The notes beneath the pieces are model-generated. The model ran no database searches and was not told where the DNA came from. It saw only the letters and a program-made list of their open reading frames with translations. 64,000 bases of DNA from Streptomyces sp. CB01635 (GTDB lineage Bacteria > Actinomycetota > Actinomycetes > Streptomycetales > Streptomycetaceae): positions 62,001-126,000 of the forward strand of contig NZ_NNBL01000002.1 of the NCBI RefSeq assembly GCF_002803065.1. Direction: 5' to 3'. Below, piece by piece: positions 48,691-57,851 of the stretch (positions are counted from its first letter, which is position 1; every line of letters begins with the position of its first letter). The position numbers and the translations under genes were made by a program.

Positions 48691-49722
48691 CTAGGGGAGG
48701 GTAACGACCGTGGCGGCGTAGACGAGACCCGCCCCGAAGCCGATGACGAGGGCGGTGTCGCCGCTCTTCGCCTTCCCGGTCGCCAGAAGCCGCTCCATCG
48801 CGAGCGGAATCGAGGCGGCCGAGGTGTTGCCGGTGGTCTCGATGTCACGGGCGACCGTGACATGCTCCGGCAGTTTCAGAGTCTTCACCATCGAGTCGAT
48901 GATCCGCATGTTTGCCTGGTGCGGAATGAAGACGTCCAGGTCGTCCGCGCTGATCCCGGCCGCGTCCAGCGCCTGCTGGGCAACCTTCGCCATCTCGAAC
49001 ACGGCCCAGCGGAACACCGCCTGGCCCTCCTGCGTGATCGCAGGGAACTTGATGTCGCCCTTGCTGTCGAGCGGCAGCTTCGACACATCGCCGACGCGGA
49101 ACTCGTCCCACGGCACGGTCTGCTTGATCGTCTCGGACTTGTCGCCCTCGGAACCCCAGACGGTGGGACCGATGTGCGGCTCCTGCGAGGGGCCCACGAC
49201 GACGGCGCCCGCGCCGTCACCGAACAGGAAGGCCGTCGCGCGGTCCTCCAGGTCGGTCAGGTCGCTCAGCCGCTCCACGCCGATCACCAGCACGTACTCG
49301 GCGCTGCCCTCGACGATCATGCCCTTGGCGAGGGTCAGGCCGTAGCCGAAGCCCGCGCACCCGGCGGAGATGTCGAACGCGGCCGCCTTGGCGGTGCCGA
49401 GCTTGTCCGCGATCTCGGTCGCGATGGCCGGGGTCTGCTTGAAGTGCGACACGGTCGACACGACCACGGCGCCGATCCGCTCCGCGCTGATCCCGGCGTC
49501 CGCGATGGCCTTGCCGGAGGCCTCGATCGACATCGCGGCCACGGTCTCCGAGTCGGAGGCCCAGTGGCGCGTCGCGATGCCCGAACGGGAGCGGATCCAC
49601 TCGTCGGACGAGTCGATCGTCTCGAGGATCACCTCGTTCGGCACGACCCGCGTCGGCCGGTAACCGCCGACGCCCATGATGCGCGCGTACGGGGCGCCCT
49701 GACTGGGCTTGATCTTCGACAT
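48691..49722 (-). CDS. fabH: Beta-ketoacyl-ACP synthase III FabH
   Basis: This 343-aa initiating condensing enzyme has its Cys-His-Asn triad as C122 in DISAGCAGFGYG, His in FIPHQANMRI and Asn in ETTGNTSAASIP. It condenses acetyl-CoA or branched short-chain CoA primers with malonyl-ACP, setting the iso/anteiso pattern of Streptomyces lipids. AGGAG lies 9-10 nt before ATG 49722. It follows fabD by 17 bp. Confidence 0.95.
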   Translation of the reverse strand: MSKIKPSQGAPYARIMGVGGYRPTRVVPNEVILETIDSSDEWIRSRSGIATRHWASDSETVAAMSIEASGKAIADAGISAERIGAVVVSTVSHFKQTPAIATEIADKLGTAKAAAFDISAGCAGFGYGLTLAKGMIVEGSAEYVLVIGVERLSDLTDLEDRATAFLFGDGAGAVVVGPSQEPHIGPTVWGSEGDKSETIKQTVPWDEFRVGDVSKLPLDSKGDIKFPAITQEGQAVFRWAVFEMAKVAQQALDAAGISADDLDVFIPHQANMRIIDSMVKTLKLPEHVTVARDIETTGNTSAASIPLAMERLLATGKAKSGDTALVIGFGAGLVYAATVVTLP

Positions 49723-49739
49723 GCTCTCGGGGCTCCTTG

Positions 49740-50684
49740 TCAGGCCGTCTGCGTGTCCGCCGCGGCGGAGGTGTGCTCGGCGATCAGGGCGCGGGCTGCG
49801 TCGAGGTCGTCGGGGGTCTTGAGAGCGAGGGTCTGCACGCCCGGCAGGGCGCGCTTGGCGAGACCGGTGAGGGTGCCGCCCGGGCACACCTCGACGAGCG
49901 CGGTCACGCCGAGCTCCTTGAAGGTCTCCATGCACAGGTCCCAGCGCACCGGGTTGGCCACCTGGCCGACCAGACGCGAGACGACCTCGGCACCGGTGGC
50001 GACCGTCCGGCCGTCCTTGTTCGACACGTACGCGACCGTGGGGTCGGCCGGGGTGAGGGCCTGAGCGGCCTCTTCCAGCGTCGCCACCGCGGGAGCCATG
50101 TGGCGGGTGTGGAACGCGCCGGCCACCGTCAGCGGCACGACCCGGCGTACGCCCTCGGGCTTGTCGGCCTCGAGCGCGGCGAGCTCCTCGAGGGTGCCCG
50201 CGGCCACGATCTGGCCCGCGCCGTTCACATTCGCCGGGGTCAGGCCCAGCTTCTCCAGGTGCGCGGTGGTGACCTCCGGGTCGCCGCCGAGCAGGGCGGA
50301 CATACCGGTCTTGGTCACGGCGGCCGCCTCGGCCATGGCCAGGCCGCGCTTGCGCACGAGCTGGAGGGCGGCGGTGTCGTCGAGAACCCCGGCGAAGGCC
50401 GCCGCGGTGATCTCGCCGACGCTGTGGCCCGCGACGGCGTCAGGAGCGATGTCGCCGAGTGCCGCGGCCGACAGGAGTCCGGCCGCGACGAGCAGAGGCT
50501 GAGCGACGGCCGTGTCACGGATCGCGTCCGCGTCGGCCTGCGTGCCGTAGTGGGCAAGGTCGAGCCCGATGGCGTCCGACCACGCGGCGACGCGGTCTGC
50601 GGCACCGGGGAGGTCTAGCCAGGGAGTCAGGAAGCCGGGCGTCTGAGCGCCTTGGCCGGGAGCGACGAGTACGAGCACTCTCAC
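49740..50684 (-). CDS. fabD: Malonyl-CoA:ACP transacylase FabD
   Basis: This 314-aa protein has the nucleophile S88 in AGHSVGEITA, the N-terminal GQGAQTPG oxyanion loop and the catalytic His in GAFHTRHM. It loads malonate onto AcpP and commonly also serves polyketide synthases in Streptomyces. GTG 50684 is preceded by AAGAGAGAG. A TACAAT -10-like hexamer on the minus strand (50746-50751) lies about 62 bp upstream in the 83-bp spacer after fasR, marking the probable operon promoter that FasR controls. Confidence 0.95.
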   Translation of the reverse strand: MRVLVLVAPGQGAQTPGFLTPWLDLPGAADRVAAWSDAIGLDLAHYGTQADADAIRDTAVAQPLLVAAGLLSAAALGDIAPDAVAGHSVGEITAAAFAGVLDDTAALQLVRKRGLAMAEAAAVTKTGMSALLGGDPEVTTAHLEKLGLTPANVNGAGQIVAAGTLEELAALEADKPEGVRRVVPLTVAGAFHTRHMAPAVATLEEAAQALTPADPTVAYVSNKDGRTVATGAEVVSRLVGQVANPVRWDLCMETFKELGVTALVEVCPGGTLTGLAKRALPGVQTLALKTPDDLDAARALIAEHTSAAADTQTA

Positions 50685-50767
50685 ACTCTCTCTTGTGGAC
50701 GGCCACGGCCGCCCGTGGGGACAGGGACGAAGAACCGAAGGGGGAATTGTAGGCCCCCGACAAAAGG

Positions 50768-51982
50768 CTATGACTGAGGATCCGCGTCGGCCAGGCGCCC
50801 CAGGATCAGCGCGATCCGCAGCGTGAACGCCGACCTGACATCGGAGGGTGACCAGCCGGTGACGTCTGTCACACGTCGGAGCCGGTAGCGGACGGTGTTC
50901 GGGTGGACGAAGAGCATCCGGGCCGCCCCTTCGAGACTGCTCGCCTGTTCCAGATAGACGCTGAGCGTCTCCAGGAGAGCCGAACCGGCCTCCTCGAGTG
51001 GTCTGTAGATCTCCTCCACCAACTGCTCGCGCGCGGCAGGGTCGCTCGCGATCGCCCGCTCCGGAAGGAGATCATCCGCCAGAACGGGGCGCGGAGCGTC
51101 CTGCCACGCCCCGCACGCCTTGAGTCCGGCGGCCGCGGCCTGCGCCGACCTGGTCGCGGCGAGCAGGTCGGGGACCACGGGGCCGGCCACCACGGGACCC
51201 GCCGCATACGGGCCGATCAGCGACTTCGCGACCTGGAGTGGATTGTTGTTGCCGCCTGCGATGACGACGAGGCGGTCGCCGAGCACCCCGGTCAGGACCT
51301 GGAGCTTGGCGTGCCGGGCGGCCCGGCGGATCGCCTCGACGGTCAGCTCGCTGTCCCCGTCGGGGGCGGTGCCGAGCACCACGCACACGTGCTCCGGCGA
51401 GTTCCACCCGAGCGCCGCGGCCCTGCTGACGGCACCCTCGTCGGCCTCGCCCGAGAGAACCGCGTTGACCACCAGGGACTCGAGTCGGGCGTCCCACGCA
51501 CCGCGCGCCTCGGCCGCCTGAGCGTAGACCTGGGCGGTCGCGAAGGCGATCTCCCGTGCGTAGACGAGCAGTGCCTCACGCAGGATCGACTCGTCGCCGG
51601 GCGCCGCGACCTCGTCGATCGCGGACTCCATGACCTCGATGGTCGTGCGGACCATCTCCACGGTCTGGCGCAGCGTGATGGCCCGGGTCAGCTCGCGAGG
51701 CGCGGTGCCGAAGACGTCGGTCGAGATCGCCTGGGGGGCGTCCGGGTGCCGGAACCACTCGGTGAAGGCCGCGATACCTGCCTGCGCGACCAGCCCGATC
51801 CAGGAGCGGTTCTCCGGTGGCATCGCCCGGTACCACGGCAGCGTCTCGTCCATGCGCGTAATGGCCTGCGCGGCGAGGCTCCCGGACGACTTCTCCAGGC
51901 GCTTCAGGGTCGCGGAGTGCGGGTGGGGGTTCGCACGGCGGTCGCGATGGTCGGGGGCTTCGTTCGCTGAGGGTTCGGGCAC
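50768..51982 (-). CDS. fasR: FasR, PucR-type regulator of fatty-acid synthesis
   Basis: This 404-aa protein has a helical N-terminal domain, a degenerate GGDEF-like central region and a C-terminal PucR HTH with GAARMLFVHPNTVRYRLRRVTDVTG at about 351-375. Its position directly before fabD on the same strand is that of S. coelicolor FasR (SCO2386), described as an activator of the fabD-fabH-acpP-fabF operon. The 83-bp spacer to fabD would contain its binding site. GTG 51982 is the start. It is divergent from the pirin gene. Confidence 0.9.
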   Translation of the reverse strand: MPEPSANEAPDHRDRRANPHPHSATLKRLEKSSGSLAAQAITRMDETLPWYRAMPPENRSWIGLVAQAGIAAFTEWFRHPDAPQAISTDVFGTAPRELTRAITLRQTVEMVRTTIEVMESAIDEVAAPGDESILREALLVYAREIAFATAQVYAQAAEARGAWDARLESLVVNAVLSGEADEGAVSRAAALGWNSPEHVCVVLGTAPDGDSELTVEAIRRAARHAKLQVLTGVLGDRLVVIAGGNNNPLQVAKSLIGPYAAGPVVAGPVVPDLLAATRSAQAAAAGLKACGAWQDAPRPVLADDLLPERAIASDPAAREQLVEEIYRPLEEAGSALLETLSVYLEQASSLEGAARMLFVHPNTVRYRLRRVTDVTGWSPSDVRSAFTLRIALILGRLADADPQS

Positions 51983-52077
51983 GGGGACAAGACTGCCTTA
52001 TCGGGACGGCTCAGCGGAGTGGAGGGTGCAAGGTGGCCACGTGGACGTCCGCGTCCGGGGCTACCGTGTACGGCGTG

Positions 52078-52734
52078 ATGGAAGTACGTCGCTCCGGCGA
52101 CCGGTACCCCGGCGGCGAGCCGGACGCCGGAATCGAGTCGTTCCACGCCTTCTCCTTCGGGCCCCACTACGACCCCGACAACCTGCGCTTCGGATCGATC
52201 CTGGCCTGCAACGAGGAACGGCTCGCGCCGGGCGCGGGTTTCGACGAGCATCCGCACAGCCACGCCGAGATCGTCACCTGGGTCGTCTCGGGCCGGCTCA
52301 CCCACCGCGATTCGACGGGGCACGAGTCCGTGGTCGCCCCGGGCGATGTGCAGCGCCTCAGCGCGGGCGGCGGAGTGCGTCATGTCGAGCGCAATGACGG
52401 CCCCGACCCGCTCGTCTTCGTCCAGATGTGGCTCGCTCCTGTGGAACCGGGCGGCGACCCGGTCTACGAGGTCGTGCACGGCATCGCCGACTCCACGCCC
52501 TACGACGTGCCCGAGGCCGGCTCCCTCCTGCATGTGCGCCGCCTCGGACCGGGGGAGCGCGCCGCCGTCCCGGACGCGGCCCAGGTGTACGTTCATGTCG
52601 TCCGCGGCGAAGTGGTGCTCGGCGGTGAGGAGTTGGGCGCAGGCGACTCGGTCAGGATTGCCGGGGAACCCGACCTCGAAGCCGTGGCGTCAGGACCGGC
52701 GGAACTGCTGCTGTGGGAGATGGCCGCCCGCTGA
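52078..52734 (+). CDS. Pirin-family bicupin protein
   Basis: This 218-aa protein has an N-terminal cupin with the metal-binding motif HPHSHAEIVTWVVSGRLTHR (first three ligands) and the later HVERN segment, and a second degenerate cupin at the C-end. SFGPHYDPDNLRFG is a pirin signature. Pirins include quercetin dioxygenases and redox-responsive cofactors. I chose ATG 52078 because other pirins begin at MEVRR; a GTG at 52075 behind TACCGT would be leaderless. GTG 52033 with a good GGAGG site would add 15 residues and is a real alternative. Confidence 0.85.
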   Translation: MEVRRSGDRYPGGEPDAGIESFHAFSFGPHYDPDNLRFGSILACNEERLAPGAGFDEHPHSHAEIVTWVVSGRLTHRDSTGHESVVAPGDVQRLSAGGGVRHVERNDGPDPLVFVQMWLAPVEPGGDPVYEVVHGIADSTPYDVPEAGSLLHVRRLGPGERAAVPDAAQVYVHVVRGEVVLGGEELGAGDSVRIAGEPDLEAVASGPAELLLWEMAAR

Positions 52735-52791
52735 GGCCTCCCTTGCGAACGGCCGCGCGCCCCTCACACGTGACCGCTCGAGACCGACCCC

Positions 52792-53601
52792 TCACACCTC
52801 GGCGAGCACCGCGTCCGTGAAGGGGGGCCACACCTCGGCCGCCCACGGCCCGAAGGCCCGATCGGTCAGCGCCACACACGCGACACCGGCCTCGGGGTCG
52901 ACCCACAGGAAGGTGCCCGACTGCCCGAAGTGCCCGAACGTCCGCGGCGACGACGAACTCCCCGTCCAGTGCGGCGACTTGGAGTCCCTGATCTCGAACC
53001 CGAGCCCCCAGTCGTTCGGGTTCTGGTGCCCGTACCCCGGCAGCACGCCCTTGAGGCCCGGATACTGAACGGTCATCGCCTCGGCGACGGTCCGCGGATC
53101 GAGCAGCCGGGGAGCCTGCACCTCGGCGGCGAACCGCGCCAGGTCGTCCACGGTCGACACCCCGTCCTTGGCGGGCGAGCCCTCCAGCGAGGTCGAGGTC
53201 ATCCCGAGCGGCTCGCATACCGCCTGGTGCAGATACTCCGCGAACGGGATCTCCGTCGCCTTCGCGATGTGGTCGCCGAGCACCTCGAACCCCGCATTCG
53301 AGTACAGCCGCCGTGTACCCGGCGCCGACGTCGCCCGGTGCTCGTCGAAGGCGAGCCCGGAGGTGTGCGCGAGGAGGTGGCGCACCGTGGAACCCTCGGG
53401 GCCGGCCTGGTCGTCGAACTCGATCGCGCCCTCTTCGTAGGCGACGAGGGCGGCGTAGGCGGCGAGCGGCTTGGTGACCGAGGCCAGCGGGAAACGGTGG
53501 GCCGTCGGGCCGTGCGCCCCGAGGACCGTGCCGTCCGCGCGGACGACGGCTGCGGCGGCGGTCGGTACCGGCCAGTTCTCGATCATCGCAAGGCTCTGCA
53601 T
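52792..53601 (-). CDS. Beta-lactamase-fold serine hydrolase
   Basis: This 269-aa protein has the class C/esterase-type motifs: S41-V-T-K44 (SxxK nucleophile and base), Y-S-N in RRLYSNAGFEV, and HFGQSG in place of KTG. It has no signal peptide, unlike true beta-lactamases, and is short for the family. It is likely a cytoplasmic esterase or amidase rather than an antibiotic-resistance enzyme. ATG 53601 is preferred; GTG 53607 is two codons earlier. It converges with the pirin gene. Confidence 0.85.
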   Translation of the reverse strand: MQSLAMIENWPVPTAAAAVVRADGTVLGAHGPTAHRFPLASVTKPLAAYAALVAYEEGAIEFDDQAGPEGSTVRHLLAHTSGLAFDEHRATSAPGTRRLYSNAGFEVLGDHIAKATEIPFAEYLHQAVCEPLGMTSTSLEGSPAKDGVSTVDDLARFAAEVQAPRLLDPRTVAEAMTVQYPGLKGVLPGYGHQNPNDWGLGFEIRDSKSPHWTGSSSSPRTFGHFGQSGTFLWVDPEAGVACVALTDRAFGPWAAEVWPPFTDAVLAEV

Positions 53602-53718
53602 GGCCACGAGCCTAACGGGCTCCGCGAGGACACCCTCCTACGCCCACGAGCTGGGCCGGGCCGTCGCGCGGGCCAAGTCGCATCGACGGACGCCGTCCGG
53701 AATTCCTCCCCAATGTGC

Positions 53719-53749
53719 TTGCTTGGAGTGCACTTCAACGTTCTAGCGT
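53719..53749 (+). promoter_or_regulatory. MerR-type promoter with 19-bp spacer and palindromic operator
   Basis: A -35-like TTGCTT (53719-53724) and -10 TAGCGT (53744-53749) are separated by 19 bp. A near-perfect palindrome, TTGGAGTGCACTTCAA (53723-53738), fills the spacer. The overlong spacer and central palindrome are the classic layout of MerR-activated promoters. The -10 box ends 6 nt before ATG 53756, so the mRNA is probably leaderless. Confidence 0.7.
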
Positions 53750-53755
53750 GGGGGC

Positions 53756-54217
53756 ATGACGGTGATGGAGACCACCCCCGCACCCAGCAAGGCCGACGTC
53801 TGCGCATCGGCCCCCACCGCTCACCCGCGCCCGGAGGGCCAGGACCACTACACGATCAGCGAGGTCGTGGCCTTCACCGGACTGACCGCCCACACGCTGC
53901 GCTGGTACGAGCGGATCGGGCTCATGCCCCACATCGACCGCTCGCACACGGGCCAGCGCCGCTACAGCAACCGGGACCTCGACTGGCTCACCTTCGTGGG
54001 CAAGCTGCGGCTGACCGGGATGCCCGTGGCACACATGGTGCGCTACGCCGAACTCGTGCGGGTCGGTGAGGACACCTTCGAGGAGCGCCGCGAACTCCTC
54101 GAATCGACGCGCAGGGACGTGCTGTCCCGGATCGCCGAACTCCAGGACACCTTGTCCGTACTCGACCTCAAGATTGACTTCTATGCGGGCGCCCGGCGGG
54201 CGTCGGAGAGGGCCTGA
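53756..54217 (+). CDS. MerR-family transcriptional regulator
   Basis: This 153-aa protein has a winged HTH (YTISEVVAFTGLTAHTLRWYERIGLM at 32-57 in outline), the wing HTGQRRYSNRDLDWL, and a coiled-coil C-terminus (EERRELLESTRRDVLSRIAE). There is no cysteine cluster for metal binding; the only cysteine lies near residue 16. Aldehyde- or redox-sensing AdhR/NmlR-type MerR proteins share this build. It is cotranscribed with the aldo/keto reductase 5 bp downstream and drives its own 19-bp-spacer promoter. Confidence 0.88.
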   Translation: MTVMETTPAPSKADVCASAPTAHPRPEGQDHYTISEVVAFTGLTAHTLRWYERIGLMPHIDRSHTGQRRYSNRDLDWLTFVGKLRLTGMPVAHMVRYAELVRVGEDTFEERRELLESTRRDVLSRIAELQDTLSVLDLKIDFYAGARRASERA

Positions 54218-54222
54218 ACCGA

Positions 54223-55251
54223 ATGAGCAGCACGGAGCAGCCGCAGCGGATTTCCACTGTGGAGTTGGGAAACAACGGGCCCATGGTGGGCGTGCAGGGC
54301 CTCGGCTGCATGGGCATGAGCTGGGCCTACGGTCCGACGGACGCCGACGAGGCGCGGGCCACCCTGGAGCGGGGCCTGGAACTCGGCGTCACCTTGTACG
54401 ACACCGCCGACGCCTATGCCGCCGGCGAGAACGAGAAGTTCCTTGCTCCCTTCCTCAAGGCGCACCGTGACGAGGTGGTGCTGGCCACCAAATTCGCCCT
54501 GGGCGTGGACCCGAGCGACCCCACGAAGCGCGTCATCAACAACGATCCCGAGTACATCCGCGCCTGCATCGACGCCAGCCTCCAGCGTCTCGGCGTCGAC
54601 ACGATCGACGTCTACTACATGCACCGCCGCGACGTGAACGTGCCGATCGAGGAGACCGTCGGCGTGATGGCCGAACTCGTCGCCGCCGGCAAGGTCAAGC
54701 ACCTCGGCCTCAGCGAGGTCACCGGCGGCGAACTGCGCGCCGCCCAGGCCGTGCACCCGATCGCCGCCCTCCAGTCCGAGTGGTCGCTGTTCAGCCGCGA
54801 CATCGAGAAGGAGGTCGTGCCGACCGCCGCCGAACTGGGTGTGGCCCTCGTGCCGTACTCGCCGCTCGGGCGCGGCTTCCTCACCGGCTCCTTCGTCAGC
54901 GCCGACAAGGAGCTCGGCGCGGACGACTTCCGCCGCCAGCAGCCCCGTTTCACCGGCGACAACGCCGCTGCCAACGCGGCCCTGCTCGAGCCGGTGCGCC
55001 AGGTCGCCGAGGCCCATGGCGCCTCCCTCGGCCAGATCGCCCTGGCCTGGGTGCAGCAGCAGTCGGGGGCCTTCGGACTCCCCGTCGTCCCGATCCCCGG
55101 CACCCGTAAGCGCAGCCGCATCGAGGAGAACGCCGCGGCCACCCGCATCACCCTCACCGACGCCGAACTCGCCCTGATCGCCCCCATCGCCTCCCAGGTC
55201 GCGGGTGACCGCTACGCCGACATGACCTTCACCTCGGCGGGGCGCGAGTAA
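54223..55251 (+). CDS. Aldo/keto reductase
   Basis: This 342-aa (beta/alpha)8 NADPH-dependent reductase has its tetrad as Asp and Tyr in YDTADAYAAGENE, Lys in LATKFALG and His in DVYYMHRRD, and the cofactor-binding IPGTRKRSRIEENAAA near the C-terminus. It belongs to the AKR13-like group of general aldehyde reductases. It follows the MerR gene by 5 bp. MerR-AKR pairs are common in Streptomyces and point to inducible removal of toxic aldehydes such as methylglyoxal. Confidence 0.9.
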   Translation: MSSTEQPQRISTVELGNNGPMVGVQGLGCMGMSWAYGPTDADEARATLERGLELGVTLYDTADAYAAGENEKFLAPFLKAHRDEVVLATKFALGVDPSDPTKRVINNDPEYIRACIDASLQRLGVDTIDVYYMHRRDVNVPIEETVGVMAELVAAGKVKHLGLSEVTGGELRAAQAVHPIAALQSEWSLFSRDIEKEVVPTAAELGVALVPYSPLGRGFLTGSFVSADKELGADDFRRQQPRFTGDNAAANAALLEPVRQVAEAHGASLGQIALAWVQQQSGAFGLPVVPIPGTRKRSRIEENAAATRITLTDAELALIAPIASQVAGDRYADMTFTSAGRE

Positions 55252-55321
55252 CACCCCGGTGCCACCCGCCCGGTCCGCCGCCGTGGGCATCTCCTGCCCC
55301 CGGTGGCGGTCGGCCGGCACC

Positions 55322-56539
55322 TCACGTGAGCCCCAGCGCGAACACCGCGAACCCCGCGGCCAGCAGCCCGGCCAGCGCCCGCCGCGCATGCGTCGACCGC
55401 TTCCAGGGAGCCTCGAAGCCGCGCGTGTACCTGCCGATCAGCGCGAGCAGCCCGGCGAAGACCGGAAGCCACGCGACCCTCGCCGCTATCCAGCCCAGCG
55501 AGTCCGGACTCGTCGTCAGCCCGGGTATCGCACCGGCGAAGGAACCCGGTATCGCCGCTGCCAGCAGCGCCGTCTGGTGCCAGCAAAGGATCGTCATCGC
55601 CGAGAGGTTGATGACGACGACCGGAGCCCACAGCGCGGGCCGCCGCAGCAGCCGGCCGATCCGGTCCCGCAGGAGCATCGCCGCACCGCTCTGCGCGGCC
55701 GCAAGCGCGAGCACCAGCAACGACGGCGGATGGGAGTTCGTCCGCACCTCGCCCGGCACGCCCACCATCGACTCCGGGTAGTGGAACGCGAGGAGCAGCG
55801 TCGCGAACAGGGCGGCGCCGCCGATCAGCAGCGCCCACGCACCACGCCTTCCGATCCTCTTCTCGCCCCAGCAGACGCCCAGTTGGTAGGCGAACATCCA
55901 GCCGGGGAGCAGGTTGAGCAGGCTCAGCCAGGACGGCATGGCATCCGCATGCGGCCCGTAGCGCAGGAAGTCGATCACGGCTACGGACCCGAGCAGCGGT
56001 GCCGCCGCCCACGCCCCCAGTTTCCGGGCGGCGCGTACGCAGTACGGCGTGAGCGCGGTGATCACCGTGTAGACGCCCACGAACCACAGCGGCTGTATCA
56101 CCAGCGTCGAGCCGGTGTGCAGGGTCTTCTCCGGCACCCCGAGCGCGTACAACGCGGGGATCAGCGCAGCGCATACCGCCGTCACCCCGAGGACCGGGCG
56201 TCCCAGACGTGCCAGCCGGCCGCGCAGCCAGACGCTCATCGACCCGCCCGCCTCCAGTGTCCGCCGGTACGACAGAACGGATGCGTAGCCCCCCACCAGG
56301 AAGAAGATGCCGAGCATCTGCAGCACCCAGCTGATCGGGGCGAGGAATCCGAAGGAGGACAGCGGGCTCGTGTTGTGCAGCGCGCCCTGGCCGTCGAGGG
56401 AGAAGCCGCCAAGGAGCCAGTGGCCCATGGGTACGGCGAGCAGCGCGAGTGCGCGCAGTCCGTCTATCGCCCGGTCCCGGTGGGCCGGTGTCTTCGCGTC
56501 GATGGCGGACGCGGTCCTGCGCAGAGTCGCGATACTCAT
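55322..56539 (-). CDS. Membrane acyltransferase (OafA/YrhL, Acyl_transf_3 family)
   Basis: This 405-aa protein has ten or more hydrophobic helices. The family's N-terminal block RDRAIDGLRALALLAVPMGHW carries the catalytic-type His, and the LVIQPLWFVGVYTVITALTP segment follows. It is an integral O-acyltransferase that would decorate a surface glycan, peptidoglycan or secondary metabolite. Its ATG overlaps the stop of the DUF1023 hydrolase by 4 bp (ATGA), so the two probably work together, one acylating and one hydrolysing. The substrate is unknown. Confidence 0.82.
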   Translation of the reverse strand: MSIATLRRTASAIDAKTPAHRDRAIDGLRALALLAVPMGHWLLGGFSLDGQGALHNTSPLSSFGFLAPISWVLQMLGIFFLVGGYASVLSYRRTLEAGGSMSVWLRGRLARLGRPVLGVTAVCAALIPALYALGVPEKTLHTGSTLVIQPLWFVGVYTVITALTPYCVRAARKLGAWAAAPLLGSVAVIDFLRYGPHADAMPSWLSLLNLLPGWMFAYQLGVCWGEKRIGRRGAWALLIGGAALFATLLLAFHYPESMVGVPGEVRTNSHPPSLLVLALAAAQSGAAMLLRDRIGRLLRRPALWAPVVVINLSAMTILCWHQTALLAAAIPGSFAGAIPGLTTSPDSLGWIAARVAWLPVFAGLLALIGRYTRGFEAPWKRSTHARRALAGLLAAGFAVFALGLT

Positions 56540-57666
56540 GACGTCGCTCCAGTCGCGATACGGGTGAAAGCGCGCAGCGAGTCCGTGCCGGGCGCGAAGT
56601 AGCCGGTGTGGCCCTCGGCGTCGTGGGCCGGGATGCGGCGGGCGCCGAAGGAGGGGTCGGTCGGGTCGGTGCCGTGGCCCAGGCCGAACAACTCGACGTT
56701 CGGCACGCGGCCGATCCAGTCGCTGTCGTCCCGCGCGGCCCAGACCCGGGCCTTGGTGCGCAGTTCGGCCACCTTGTCCGCGCGCAGGCCCGGGGAGCCG
56801 AGCACCACGAGGTCGGACGCGGGCAGTCGGGCGGCGGAGAGTCCGCACACCACCGATCCGTAGCTGTGGCAGAAGACGGAGGGAAGCGGCGCGCCCGACG
56901 CCGTCAGGCCCTGGACGAAGCGGGTCAGTCTCGGCGCACCCGCCTCGGCGAGCCGGCCGGTGGCGGCGTCCGGCCCCAGGCCGACAGGCGTCGTGTATCC
57001 CACCCACGCCACGACCGCCGTGCGGCCGCCCGACGCCGCGTACAGCGAGCGGGCCATCCCCGCCGGGGTGCCGTACGGATCCTTGGCCCGGTCGAACGAG
57101 CTCAGGTCGATGTCCGAGCCGGGCACGACGACGGACGCGTGCTCGGCGCCCGCCAAGTCCCCGAATACCTCGGCCACTTGGCCGCGGCCTCGTGGGTCGA
57201 AGGCGAGTATCTGCCGCCCGGGCTTCAGGAGTTCGGCGTATCGGGTGACGAGGAAGCGAGCCTGCGCGTGGTCCTGGGACGTGAGCGAAGGGTCCTCCGC
57301 ACGCGCCCGGGCCCGGTCACGCTCGGCTTTCAACGCACGGGTGTTGGCCTCGTAGCGAAGATCCGCAGGAACGCCGTCCAGATTCCCGACCACGGTCGGA
57401 TGCCGCGCGACCAGATCCTGCCGCTCGGCGTCGTCCAACCCGCGGAAGAACGCCGCCACCTGGGCCGGCCTCGCGGTCGACGGATCGGGCAGCCCGACGC
57501 CGAGGGCGTGATCCGCACGCCAGGACGCCACGCCGGGCGGCGGACCCGTGAGGGGGCTCTGCTCGCTGCCGACGGCCCAGCCCGTCGTGCCCGCCACGAC
57601 AGTCGTCGTGAGCGCGGCGGCGACCAGTGTCCTACGGCCGCGTTGCTTCCATGAGCGCAGGCGCAT
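56536..57666 (-). CDS. DUF1023 alpha/beta-hydrolase, exported or membrane-anchored (copy 1)
   Basis: This 376-aa protein has an N-terminal positively charged signal-anchor (RRTLVAAALTTTVVAGTTG), a helical linker, then a DUF1023 hydrolase. The nucleophile is in the elbow FCHSYGSVVCG, a variant of G-x-S-x-G with Cys first. GRQILAFDPRGRGQVAEVFG and DDSDWIGRVPNVELFGLGHG carry the other conserved acidic and His residues. It is cotranscribed with the acyltransferase. A paralogue lies at 61048, with a two-component system and a DUF4429 gene between. Confidence 0.82.
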   Translation of the reverse strand: MRLRSWKQRGRRTLVAAALTTTVVAGTTGWAVGSEQSPLTGPPPGVASWRADHALGVGLPDPSTARPAQVAAFFRGLDDAERQDLVARHPTVVGNLDGVPADLRYEANTRALKAERDRARARAEDPSLTSQDHAQARFLVTRYAELLKPGRQILAFDPRGRGQVAEVFGDLAGAEHASVVVPGSDIDLSSFDRAKDPYGTPAGMARSLYAASGGRTAVVAWVGYTTPVGLGPDAATGRLAEAGAPRLTRFVQGLTASGAPLPSVFCHSYGSVVCGLSAARLPASDLVVLGSPGLRADKVAELRTKARVWAARDDSDWIGRVPNVELFGLGHGTDPTDPSFGARRIPAHDAEGHTGYFAPGTDSLRAFTRIATGATS

Positions 57667-57759
57667 CGCCCGTCTCCCCTCCGTCCGGTGGCGTGACGAG
57701 GGGAAGATAGGAAGACGACGCCCGGCTCCACGTCACACCGGGGAGCCAACTCTCGGGTG

Positions 57760-57771
57760 ATACCCGGGTAT
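57760..57771. promoter_or_regulatory. 12-bp perfect palindrome upstream of the DUF1023-acyltransferase operon
   Basis: ATACCCGGGTAT (57760-57771), within GTGATACCCGGGTATTC, lies 94 bp upstream of the hydrolase ATG. Its half site GTNATACC matches the inverted repeat before the histidine-kinase gene. It may be the binding site of the adjacent response regulator. Confidence 0.45.
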
Positions 57772-57851
57772 TCGGAGGTGCTACTCAGGTAGGGGGTGCG
57801 CCGGGAAGACCCGCGCTGACCTGGGCGCGGCGCGTGATACCGAGCCTGGGC

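Noticed and set aside
52792..53601. An antibiotic-resistance beta-lactamase
   Set aside because: It lacks a signal peptide and KTG motif (HFGQSG instead), which fits a cytoplasmic esterase-like serine hydrolase better.
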